A DNA stretch of 41,941 bases, taken from Paludibacteraceae bacterium. Lineage in GTDB: Bacteria > Bacteroidota > Bacteroidia > Bacteroidales > Paludibacteraceae. Where the stretch lies: contig JAFZNG010000018.1 of assembly GCA_017551025.1 (NCBI GenBank), forward strand, positions 1 through 41,941, written 5' to 3'. Below the pieces are notes generated by a model. That model was not told where the DNA came from. It did no database searches and saw only the letters and a program-made list of their open reading frames with translations. Position 1 is the stretch's first letter; every line of letters begins with the position of its first letter. The position numbers were made by a program, and so were the translations under genes. This document shows positions 22,791-30,674 of the stretch, one piece after another.

Positions 22791-24905
22791 ATGGAACTTG
22801 CTTATAGAGATATAACGTATTGTAAGAATGTCGGCGCCAAACGGGCCGACATTCTTCGTCAGGAGTTGGGCGTGCGTACAGCGCTCGACCTACTCCATCA
22901 GTATCCTTATAAGTATATCGACCGCAGTCGTTTCTACCGCATCAGCGAATTGGACGACGAGGATACGTACGTACAGATCATCGGTGAGATCGTCGACTGG
23001 CACACGATAGGTGTAGGTCGCGGTCAGCGTCTCTCGGCGCAGTTCACGGATGGCGAGCAGATGATCGAACTCGTATGGTTTCAGGGGGTACAGTACGTGA
23101 AACTACAGCGGGGCGTGCAGTACCTGCTATTCGGCAAACCCTCTCGATTTAACCATACGTATAATTTCGTACATCCGGACCTGACGCCAATGGCGAAGGT
23201 AACGCCGGATATGACGCAGGGTCTGGAACCGTATTATAACACAACGGAGCGCATGAAGCGCGCAGGGCTGAATTCCAAGGCGATGCGCCAGATCATAGCG
23301 GGTCTGCTACCCGACCTAAGGATGGGAGTGCCGGATACGATAGGCATGGACGTGCTAGAGAAGTACCGGATGATGGGGCTAACGGAGGCATTAGTCAATG
23401 TACATTTCCCGAAGGACACGCCATCGATGCAGCGGGCACGCGAACGCTTGAAATTCGAAGAACTCTTCTACATCCAGCTTCAGTTGCTGCGCCAGATGAA
23501 GCGGCGCGAGCAAAATCCGGGATTCAAGATGCCAATGGTAGGCAGTAGGTTTCATGCCCTGTATCGCAGCCTACCCTGGCCACTGACGGGTGCGCAGCAA
23601 CGCGTCATACGCGAGATCCACGAGGACCTGAAATCCGGCAGACAGATGAACCGGTTGCTACAAGGAGATGTAGGTTCGGGTAAGACACTGGTGGCACTAC
23701 TATGTTGTCTGCTGGCGGTAGACAACGGTTATCAGACCTGTATTATGGCGCCGACGGAGATACTAGCCAACCAGCATTATGAGACGCTCCGAGCTTTCCT
23801 TGAGCCGCTAAACCAGCAGTCATCTATCAGCCATCAGCCATCCGTTCGCATCGAACTCCTGACCGGTTCGACAACCAAGAAGCAACGCGAGCCCATCCAT
23901 ACGGGGCTACAGGACGGCAGTATAGATATATTAATAGGTACGCACGCGCTATTAGAAGATACGGTACAGTGGGCCAATCTTGGACTGGTCATCGTAGATG
24001 AGCAGCACCGCTTCGGCGTTGCCCAGCGGGCAAAGCTCTGGAACAAGAACACCACCCCGCCCCATGTACTCGTCATGACGGCAACGCCTATCCCGCGTAC
24101 GCTGGCGATGACCGTATATGGGGATTTGCGTGTCTCGATCATCGATGAGTTGCCGCCGGGCCGTAAGCCGGTGCAAACTTTTCATTACTCAATACAGCGC
24201 CGCACGTCGATCAATCAGTTTATCCGTCAGCAAATCGATGCTGGGCGGCAGGTATATGTCGTATATCCGCTGATTCAGGAGAACGAGAAACTGGATCTGC
24301 AAGATCTGGAAAACGGCTACAACACGCTGTGCGAGACCTTCCCGGAGTATCGCATCTCGATGGTGCACGGCAAGATGAAGGCCAAGGACAAGGACCTGCA
24401 GATGCAGCGATTCATAAGCGGCGAGACGCAACTACTGGTAGCGACAACGGTGATAGAGGTGGGCGTGAATGTACCGAACGCGAGCGTGATGATCATAGAG
24501 AATGCTGAGCGCTTCGGACTGAGCCAGTTGCACCAGTTGCGTGGTCGTGTAGGTCGCGGAGCAGACCAGAGTTACTGTCTTCTGCTCACGAAGATGGAGC
24601 TAAGCAAGGAGACGCGTCAACGGATGGATATTATGGTGGCCACAAATGACGGTTTCCGCATTGCGGAGGCAGACCTGCAGTTACGAGGTCCGGGCGACCT
24701 GGAAGGTACGGCACAGTCGGGACTGCCATTCGACCTGCATATCGCTAATCTGTCGACCGACGGCCAGATATTAGAACTGGCTCGTCGCGCAGCGGGCGAG
24801 ATTATAGAGCGGGATCCCCTACTGGAGAGTGAGCATAATAGGATCTACAAGCGACGGATCGACATGCTAAGGATAGAAGCACATAATTGGAGCGATATCA
24901 GCTGA
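22791..24905 (+). CDS. recG: ATP-dependent DNA helicase RecG
   Basis: Branch-migrates forks and Holliday junctions. The 704-residue protein has the N-terminal wedge/OB domain (YKYIDRSRFYRI, QIIGEIVDWH), Walker A GDVGSGKT in the helicase core, DEQHRFGV (DEQH box), TATPIPRTLAMT, and the motif VI region HQLRGRVGRG, with the C-terminal RecG segment ADLQLRGPGDLEGT. Length is normal. Between motifs I and II the sequence LNQQSSISHQPS is encoded by a 7-nt ATCAGCC repeat, an extra loop of about 10 residues. It probably shares the tonB transcript. Confidence 0.96.
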   Translation: MELAYRDITYCKNVGAKRADILRQELGVRTALDLLHQYPYKYIDRSRFYRISELDDEDTYVQIIGEIVDWHTIGVGRGQRLSAQFTDGEQMIELVWFQGVQYVKLQRGVQYLLFGKPSRFNHTYNFVHPDLTPMAKVTPDMTQGLEPYYNTTERMKRAGLNSKAMRQIIAGLLPDLRMGVPDTIGMDVLEKYRMMGLTEALVNVHFPKDTPSMQRARERLKFEELFYIQLQLLRQMKRREQNPGFKMPMVGSRFHALYRSLPWPLTGAQQRVIREIHEDLKSGRQMNRLLQGDVGSGKTLVALLCCLLAVDNGYQTCIMAPTEILANQHYETLRAFLEPLNQQSSISHQPSVRIELLTGSTTKKQREPIHTGLQDGSIDILIGTHALLEDTVQWANLGLVIVDEQHRFGVAQRAKLWNKNTTPPHVLVMTATPIPRTLAMTVYGDLRVSIIDELPPGRKPVQTFHYSIQRRTSINQFIRQQIDAGRQVYVVYPLIQENEKLDLQDLENGYNTLCETFPEYRISMVHGKMKAKDKDLQMQRFISGETQLLVATTVIEVGVNVPNASVMIIENAERFGLSQLHQLRGRVGRGADQSYCLLLTKMELSKETRQRMDIMVATNDGFRIAEADLQLRGPGDLEGTAQSGLPFDLHIANLSTDGQILELARRAAGEIIERDPLLESEHNRIYKRRIDMLRIEAHNWSDIS
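23817..23843 (+). repeat. In-gene 7-nt tandem repeat in recG (ATCAGCC family)
   Basis: Two exact ATCAGCC units flanked by degenerate ones (CAGTCATCT before, ATCCG after). The same unit occurs in korA at 31386-31405. Confidence 0.75.
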
Positions 24906-24910
24906 TAGAA

Positions 24911-24940
24911 ATTAAAAAATCAAAATTAAAAATTAAAAAT
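24911..24940 (+). repeat. AT-rich 7-nt tandem repeat after recG (ATTAAAA family)
   Basis: ATTAAAA units with small variations begin 6 nt after the recG stop. The unit is the one found inside aroC. No terminator-like hairpin is seen between recG and the tRNA promoter. Confidence 0.75.
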
Positions 24941-24971
24941 AACTGTTTTTTCGCAAAAAAACGCGAAAATA

Positions 24972-25003
24972 TTTGCATATATCAGAAAAAAGCAGTAATT
25001 TTG
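24972..25003 (+). promoter_or_regulatory. Promoter of tRNA-Leu (and probably rpsU)
   Basis: TTTG at 24972-24975, 20 nt, TAATTTTG at 24996-25003, then CAC. The upstream element reads TTTGCATATATC. The tRNA begins 35 nt downstream. Confidence 0.8.
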
Positions 25004-25037
25004 CACGCTTTTTCCGCCGAATAGGTGAAAAAAGCAT

Positions 25038-25117
25038 GCCCAGGTGGCGGAATTGGTAGACGCGTTGGTCTCAAACACCAATGGGAAACCGTGCCGGTTC
25101 GATCCCGGCCCTGGGTA
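25038..25117 (+). tRNA. tRNA-Leu, anticodon CAA
   Basis: Acceptor strands GCCCAGG and CCTGGGT (last pair G-T), discriminator A. The D arm contains the conserved GGTAGAC, the anticodon stem TTGGT/ACCAA encloses CTCAAAC, so the anticodon is CAA and it reads UUG. A longer variable arm (class II) and the T arm GCCGG/TTCGATC/CCGGC follow. CCA is not encoded. The 85 nt to rpsU hold no recognisable promoter, so the two may be co-transcribed. Confidence 0.95.
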
Positions 25118-25186
25118 CTCGGTCAGGCGGGAGACTTAAACATCCGCAACAACTCGGAACAGGCTAAATGCCCGGAGAGTCACAAG

Positions 25187-25206
25187 AAGGAGGTGTAATG
25201 CAATGA
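25187..25206 (+). promoter_or_regulatory. Strong Shine-Dalgarno and start-stop overlap at rpsU
   Basis: AAGGAGGTG at 25187-25195 is a near-perfect anti-16S match, exceptional in this window. The string ATGCAATGA (25198-25206) also holds a two-codon frame (ATG CAA TGA) whose stop overlaps the rpsU ATG at 25203. In Bacteroidia, strong ribosome-binding sites on rpsU have been linked to autoregulation by bS21; this site fits that. Confidence 0.7.
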
Positions 25207-25397
25207 TTATCGTACAAGTAAAAGAAGGTGAGAACATCGAGCGCGCGATTAAGAAATTCAAACGCAAATTCGATAAGACCGGTGTGGTGAAGGAACTGCG
25301 TCGTCGTCAACAGTTCGACAAGCCTAGCGAACTCAAGCGCATTAAAATGGCGCACGCTAAGTACGTTCAGTCGCTGCACGCGCACGACGATATGTAA
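25203..25397 (+). CDS. rpsU: 30S ribosomal protein bS21
   Basis: The 64-residue basic protein is a full bS21: MIIVQVKEGENIERAIKKFK, then KFDKTGVVKELRRRQQFDKPSE. It binds the small subunit near the anti-Shine-Dalgarno end of 16S rRNA. In Bacteroidetes bS21 helps hide that sequence, which explains the general absence of Shine-Dalgarno sites, while rpsU keeps a strong one as a sensor. A perfect intrinsic terminator follows the gene. Confidence 0.97.
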   Translation: MIIVQVKEGENIERAIKKFKRKFDKTGVVKELRRRQQFDKPSELKRIKMAHAKYVQSLHAHDDM

Positions 25398-25418
25398 TTC
25401 ATATCACTCCTACAAACG

Positions 25419-25450
25419 AAGAAGCAACCCGCAAAGGTTGCTTCTTTTCT
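25419..25450 (+). terminator. Intrinsic terminator after rpsU
   Basis: Stem AAGAAGCAACC / GGTTGCTTCTT (11 bp, perfect), loop CGCAAA, followed by TTCTTT. It lies between convergent rpsU and the exported protein gene. Confidence 0.9.
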
Positions 25451-25453
25451 TTA

Positions 25454-27442
25454 TTATTTAATGCGTGCGCCGCGCGCGTCGTAGAGGCAAGCATCGCGAA
25501 GGATGAATAGTTGTCCGCCGATCATCAGTTTTCGTGCGGCAGAGGGTTGCGAGTCGAGCACAGAAGACGAGAAGCCGGTGATCGTCTGGGGCGAGGCGGA
25601 CAGTTCGAGTACGAAGCGCTGATCGGCTATGCCGGCATCGAGATGGACGGTATAGGAACTGAGGCCCAGCGGGGTACGCGTAGCCGTGAGTCGGTCGATG
25701 AGCGTGATGCCCTCGGCGGCATCGGGCATAGCGAGCGTATAATCGCCCGATTCAGCGACACGTAAGCCTATAGGTATGAGCAGCGTAGAGTCGGACGGAG
25801 GCAGACAGTTTCCTGCCACGCGGGTAGAACCAACGAGGGTATAAATATTTGCACCATCATTGAATTCCTTACTCAGGTCGCGACCGAAGTCGAAGCCAGT
25901 CGTAACGGCGGGATCCTCGGAGAGACGAATATAGGTGCGGTCGGCAGGAGAATCGTCATGTTGGAGTGTGAGCAGGTATTCACGGTCAGAACAATTCATG
26001 CGGCGACGAATTATAGGCGAAGGGGCATCGGTATTGACCCAAATAATACGGTCGGGCATTTGCACCAGGTAGGCATGCATCGGACGGAAGGTATAATCAG
26101 TGGCAGAGACTACATTGAGAGCATTCGTCGCGGGATTCCACTCGTATAAAAAGGTGAGGTCTTCGGTAGTCCAAGTACCCTCGTAGCCAGGCACACCGAT
26201 GCAGCGCCAGTAACTATCGGCATTGCGGCGGTCGGCATCGTCATTGCCCCATGCCACGGAGTTATCGATCGTGCAACGATATGCTTCGCTCAAGGCTGGT
26301 ATCGTCTCGTTGGCAGATGTCGCCAGATCAAGCGGAATGACAGCAGGAAAATAGAGCGTGGCTACATCCGATCCATTCGTCCACACCGCTGCATTGGAGG
26401 CCGCCATACGCGTAGCGTTGAGTTTAAGCAAGTAGCCTTGGTTCGCATGAAGGACGGAATCGGTATCATCGATGCGGCGCCAGTTGGGTTCGGAGTCTGC
26501 CCAGAAACCGTTTTGCGCACGAGTAAGTCCGTCGTATCGTTCGATGAGCCAATGGCGTCCGTAGGTGCCGAAGCCGGTAATATCCCCTACCCGCACATCG
26601 AAGGGGAAGGAGACGAAGTAGTTGTAACGGGCATAGGCAGATAAGGAGGGATCATTGATGCGGTCGCGGCTAAAGCGAAGCACACCATAGGCGGTAATTT
26701 CCGCCGGCATATCGGCTACAAGATCAATTTGTTCGCCGTCCGCTTGGTTGGTGCGTACGAGGACAAGGTCAGCATCCGATGGATAGACGACAGTAGGGCT
26801 TACGGCCGAGGCGACTATTTCGCCGTTGCATTCTACAGCACGCATAACGGTGCGCATATAATACGTACCGGGCGCAGGCGAGGAGAGATCTACGGTATTG
26901 GCGACAGAGAGGGGATTATGGGTAAACGCAAGGTCGTCGAGTTCGTTCTCGCAGTCAGGATCGTAACAGAGGGTCCAACAGAGATAGGATGGACCATCCG
27001 GTGCATCGGTAACGGCAGGCGTAACGCGCAATGTCTCGCCAGCGCGAGAGGGAGAGGGTGACATACAAATGCCGGTTTCTTCAGCACCACAAAATTGCGA
27101 AGGGATGAGTGCTAAAAGTAGAAGACATGCCATATGGTATTTCCTACGACATCTCCTCAAAACAATCCACAAGCAATATATCAAGGCATTAATACCCAAC
27201 GGCCAGACGTCTCCGATAGGTGCTCCTACAGCGTTGTAAGTACTTTGTCCGAAATCCGGACTTTCTGTCCATCCTTCATCATCAAAGACAATGGATGCTC
27301 GTCGCACACCCGTTTTATAAATGGCGGCTTCATCCATTATATCCGACAAGGTATAATCCGATGGCATACGCAAATCAAACGGCGTATAAATTGATTGTTT
27401 ATACGCCGCCTGAGTATGAAATTCTATTGTTGAATGCTCCAT
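25454..27442 (-). CDS. Exported multidomain protein with C-terminal sorting-like tail; apparent in-frame fusion
   Basis: The 662-residue frame has two parts. Residues 1-103 look like a small Bacteroidales exported protein that ends GAPIGDVWPLGINALIYCLWIVLRRCRR: a PIGD-type motif, a membrane helix and an arginine stop; its own signal peptide is absent. Residues 104-122 (MACLLLLALIPSQFCGA) form a second signal peptide, followed by beta-rich domains (YNYFVSFPFDVRVGD, a repeat of the type seen in surface proteins; HAYLVQMPDRIIWVNTDAP) and the tail KLMIGGQLFILR plus YDARGARIK, shared with the protein at 1-3942. I suspect two genes merged in frame, or a true start at 27133. It follows nhaD by 25 nt. 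Function unknown; probably a surface or secreted protein. Confidence 0.75.
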   Translation of the reverse strand: MEHSTIEFHTQAAYKQSIYTPFDLRMPSDYTLSDIMDEAAIYKTGVRRASIVFDDEGWTESPDFGQSTYNAVGAPIGDVWPLGINALIYCLWIVLRRCRRKYHMACLLLLALIPSQFCGAEETGICMSPSPSRAGETLRVTPAVTDAPDGPSYLCWTLCYDPDCENELDDLAFTHNPLSVANTVDLSSPAPGTYYMRTVMRAVECNGEIVASAVSPTVVYPSDADLVLVRTNQADGEQIDLVADMPAEITAYGVLRFSRDRINDPSLSAYARYNYFVSFPFDVRVGDITGFGTYGRHWLIERYDGLTRAQNGFWADSEPNWRRIDDTDSVLHANQGYLLKLNATRMAASNAAVWTNGSDVATLYFPAVIPLDLATSANETIPALSEAYRCTIDNSVAWGNDDADRRNADSYWRCIGVPGYEGTWTTEDLTFLYEWNPATNALNVVSATDYTFRPMHAYLVQMPDRIIWVNTDAPSPIIRRRMNCSDREYLLTLQHDDSPADRTYIRLSEDPAVTTGFDFGRDLSKEFNDGANIYTLVGSTRVAGNCLPPSDSTLLIPIGLRVAESGDYTLAMPDAAEGITLIDRLTATRTPLGLSSYTVHLDAGIADQRFVLELSASPQTITGFSSSVLDSQPSAARKLMIGGQLFILRDACLYDARGARIK

Positions 27443-27467
27443 GAAAAGTATTCGACAGTTCGATAGA

Positions 27468-28769
27468 TTATATAAAGATCAACTGCACAATGATATAAAT
27501 CGGCAACAGTACGATCAAACTAAACTTAATCATATAGCCAAAGAACGACGGCATATCAATACCCTCCTGCTCGGCAATAGATTTCACCATGAAGTTAGGT
27601 CCGTTACCTATATAGGTCAACGCGCCAAAGAAGACTGCACCCATAGAGATTGCCTTCATAAACTCGGGGGCAATACCAGCCACCGCATCGATTCCTGCAG
27701 GCAAGGTCGTAGCCGTAGCGTGGAAAACCATTGCGGTAGGTGCATTATCCAAGAAGGCCGAGAGGGCACCCGTGCAATAGACGAACTGCCAAGGTGCGGA
27801 TACAGGTAGCGGGTTCTGCTGGAGATACATCAGCGCAGGTGTCATAGTGGCAAAGATGCCCAAGAAGACACAAGCCACTTCGAGGATAGGCGTCCAAGAA
27901 TAATTATTGTTTACGCGTGTAGCTTTCTTGGTGGTAAACCAACTAGCTGCAATAATGGCGATAAAGGCCCACTCGCGCAGCAATTTCAGATACCACGGAG
28001 CGTCATGTGCTCCCATAGCTGGAATATACGTAGAGTTGATAAACATCGTGCTGGCAATTACGCAGAGCAGCCACAGGATATTCACAAGACCCGTAACACG
28101 CAACTGGCGTGCCTCACGTACATCGGCACGGATATTCTCCATCGGTTCCTTGCGATAGAAATAGAGGTCGACGAAATAGTATACGATCAGCAACAATGCA
28201 CCGGTCACAAGCCACTCGGGCAGCATATTCTGCATCCACCAGGTAAAAGGCGTACCCTTCTGGAACAACAAGAACAATGGCGGATCACCCAGCGGCGAAA
28301 GCAAACCACCGCAGTTAGCCACAATGGCAATAAAAAACAGCACGGTATGCACCTTGTACTTACGCTGAGAGATCGTACTCAACAGCAAGCGAATCAGCAA
28401 CATAGCCGCACCGGTAGTTCCCATAAACGATGCCAGCAACCAACCGAGGCCCATAATCAGACTGTTGGTCATCGGCGTCGCCTTGAGGTCACCACGAATA
28501 CAAATACCGCCGGTGGTGACAAACAGCGCCATCAGCAACAAGATAAACGGCACATAATCGTAAATCATCTGGTGCTCGAGTTCATGGCTCATACCGTTCA
28601 CGCAGAGCCAGATACCGACCGGAACACCCAGGATAAGCGACACGTACAACTTGTGCACGTTGTGCTCCCACCACTCCCCGACATGCGGGATAAGCGGCAA
28701 CACGGCGATACAAAGAAGCATTGCCACGAAAGGCAATAACATCCACGCCGGAATTAAATGCTCAATCAT
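27468..28769 (-). CDS. nhaD: Na+/H+ antiporter, NhaD family
   Basis: The 433-residue inner-membrane protein has 11-12 hydrophobic segments and features of the NhaD (ion transporter superfamily) group: LSPLGDPPLFLLF (about residue 155), LDNAPTAMVFHATATTLP, and GALTYIGNGPNFMVKSIAEQ near the C-terminus. It exchanges sodium (or lithium) for protons for pH and salt balance. It lies 24 nt after lepA, in the same direction. No cytoplasmic regulatory domain is visible. Confidence 0.9.
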   Translation of the reverse strand: MIEHLIPAWMLLPFVAMLLCIAVLPLIPHVGEWWEHNVHKLYVSLILGVPVGIWLCVNGMSHELEHQMIYDYVPFILLLMALFVTTGGICIRGDLKATPMTNSLIMGLGWLLASFMGTTGAAMLLIRLLLSTISQRKYKVHTVLFFIAIVANCGGLLSPLGDPPLFLLFQKGTPFTWWMQNMLPEWLVTGALLLIVYYFVDLYFYRKEPMENIRADVREARQLRVTGLVNILWLLCVIASTMFINSTYIPAMGAHDAPWYLKLLREWAFIAIIAASWFTTKKATRVNNNYSWTPILEVACVFLGIFATMTPALMYLQQNPLPVSAPWQFVYCTGALSAFLDNAPTAMVFHATATTLPAGIDAVAGIAPEFMKAISMGAVFFGALTYIGNGPNFMVKSIAEQEGIDMPSFFGYMIKFSLIVLLPIYIIVQLIFI

Positions 28770-28793
28770 ACCTTATTATTAATTAATAGATTT

Positions 28794-30569
28794 TTAATCA
28801 AGTTTCAGGACAGCGAGGAAGGCTTTCTGGGGCACTTCCACGTTGCCGATTTGCTTCATACGCTTCTTACCGCGCTTCTGCTTCTCGAGCAACTTGCGCT
28901 TACGACTCACGTCACCGCCGTAGCATTTTGCCAGCACATCCTTGCGCACCTGCTTTACCGTCTCGCGGGCGATGATCTTGGCGCCGATTGCCGCCTGGAT
29001 GGCGATATCGAACTGCTGACGCGGCAAAAGTTCCTTCAACTTCTCGCACATACGGCGACCGAAGTCCACCGCATTATCCCTATGCGTCAGGGTGCTCAGT
29101 GCATCCACTTGTTCGCCATTCAATAGTATATCCAATTTGACGAGGTTGGACGGACGGAAACCGTTCATATGCCAGTCGAAAGAAGCGTAGCCCTTAGAGA
29201 TAGATTTCAACTTGTCATAAAAATCAATCACTATCTCGCCGAGCGGCATATCGAAGAGCAACTCCATACGATCGCCGGAGATATACTCCTGCTTGACGAG
29301 CTCACCGCGCTTACCGAGGCAGAGCGTCATAATCGGGCCGATATATGCTGCCGTCGTGATCACACTTGCGCGAATATAAGGTTCTTCGATACGGTCAATC
29401 TCCGTGAGATCGGGCATGCCGGCTGGGTTGTGCACCTCCTTCATGCCACCGTCCTTGGTATAGACATTATACGATACGTTGGGCACGGTGGTGATGACGT
29501 CCATGTCGAATTCGCGATCGAGACGTTCTTGGACGATCTCCATATGCAGCAACCCGAGGAAGCCGCAACGGAAGCCGAAGCCCAGCGCCATTGACGACTC
29601 GGGTTGGAACGTAAGGCTGGCATCGTTGAGCTGGAGCTTCTCGAGCGAAGCACGCAAGTCCTCGTAGTCCTCTGCCTCGATAGGATATACACCCGCAAAG
29701 ACCATCGACTTAGCCTCCTCAAAGCCGTCGATGGCACGGTCGCAGGGACGGGCTACATGGGTAATCGTATCGCCCACCTTAACCTCGACCGAGTTCTTGA
29801 TGCCGGAGATAATATAGCCTACGTTGCCGGCAGAGATCTCCTGGCGCGGACACATATCGAGCTTGAGCACACCGACTTCGTCGGCGTTGTACTCCTTGCC
29901 GGTATTAACGAAACGCACGCGGTCGCCGCTATGCATGGTACCGTTGACCACCTTGAAATACGCGATGATACCACGGAAAGAATTGAAGACAGAGTCGAAA
30001 ACAAGGCACTGAAGCGGTGCATCGGGGTCGCCCTCAGGTGCGGGAATACGCTCGACGATGGCATCGAGAATCTCGGGCACACCCTCGCCGGTCTTAGCGG
30101 AACAACGAAGGATCTCCTCGCGCTTACATCCTAACAAATCAATGATCTCATCCTCGACACGTTCGGGCATGGCGTTATCCATATCGCACTTATTGAGCAC
30201 AGGGATAATCTCCAGATCGTGTTCAATAGCCATATAAAGGTTACTGATAGTCTGAGCCTGAACGCCCTGAGTAGCATCCACAACAAGGATGGCTCCCTCG
30301 CAGGCGGCAATACTACGGCTCACCTCATAGGAAAAGTCCACGTGACCCGGAGTATCAATAAGATTGAGGGTATAGCCCTTGTAGGCCATCTGGATAGCGT
30401 GAGACTTGATCGTGATGCCGCGCTCCTTCTCCAGGTCCATGTCGTCGAGCACCTGGTTCTCCATGTCGCGAACATCGACCGTACCGGTCAACTCCAACAT
30501 ACGATCCGCCAGCGTACTCTTGCCATGGTCGATATGCGCTATGATACAAAAATTGCGTATATTTTTCAT
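28794..30569 (-). CDS. lepA: Elongation factor 4 (LepA)
   Basis: Ribosome-bound GTPase related to EF-G without domain IV. The 591-residue protein has G1 AHIDHGKST (10-18), switch I with [16 protein letters not shown]3 [10 protein letters not shown]4 NKCDMD, and the C-terminal LepA-specific domain ([44 protein letters not shown]). Length is normal. Its promoter is back to back with that of korA; nhaD and the exported protein follow. Confidence 0.97.
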   Translation of the reverse strand: MKNIRNFCIIAHIDHGKSTLADRMLELTGTVDVRDMENQVLDDMDLEKERGITIKSHAIQMAYKGYTLNLIDTPGHVDFSYEVSRSIAACEGAILVVDATQGVQAQTISNLYMAIEHDLEIIPVLNKCDMDNAMPERVEDEIIDLLGCKREEILRCSAKTGEGVPEILDAIVERIPAPEGDPDAPLQCLVFDSVFNSFRGIIAYFKVVNGTMHSGDRVRFVNTGKEYNADEVGVLKLDMCPRQEISAGNVGYIISGIKNSVEVKVGDTITHVARPCDRAIDGFEEAKSMVFAGVYPIEAEDYEDLRASLEKLQLNDASLTFQPESSMALGFGFRCGFLGLLHMEIVQERLDREFDMDVITTVPNVSYNVYTKDGGMKEVHNPAGMPDLTEIDRIEEPYIRASVITTAAYIGPIMTLCLGKRGELVKQEYISGDRMELLFDMPLGEIVIDFYDKLKSISKGYASFDWHMNGFRPSNLVKLDILLNGEQVDALSTLTHRDNAVDFGRRMCEKLKELLPRQQFDIAIQAAIGAKIIARETVKQVRKDVLAKCYGGDVSRKRKLLEKQKRGKKRMKQIGNVEVPQKAFLAVLKLD

Positions 30570-30600
30570 TCGCCTTGTATGCCTAATTTAAAATCGACTG

Positions 30601-30631
30601 CAAAGATACAAAATTATTTGCACATATCAAA
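30601..30631 (-). promoter_or_regulatory. Promoter of lepA
   Basis: Minus strand TTTG (30631-30628), 19 nt, TATCTTTG (30608-30601), then CAG. Its upstream element lies 8 bp from that of korA on the other strand. Confidence 0.7.
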
Positions 30632-30648
30632 AAAAAAGTGTAATTTTG
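30617..30648 (+). promoter_or_regulatory. Promoter of korA
   Basis: TTTG at 30617-30620, 20 nt, TAATTTTG at 30641-30648, then CAC. Confidence 0.8.
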
Positions 30649-30674
30649 CACCAAATTTTTATTATTAACCTATC

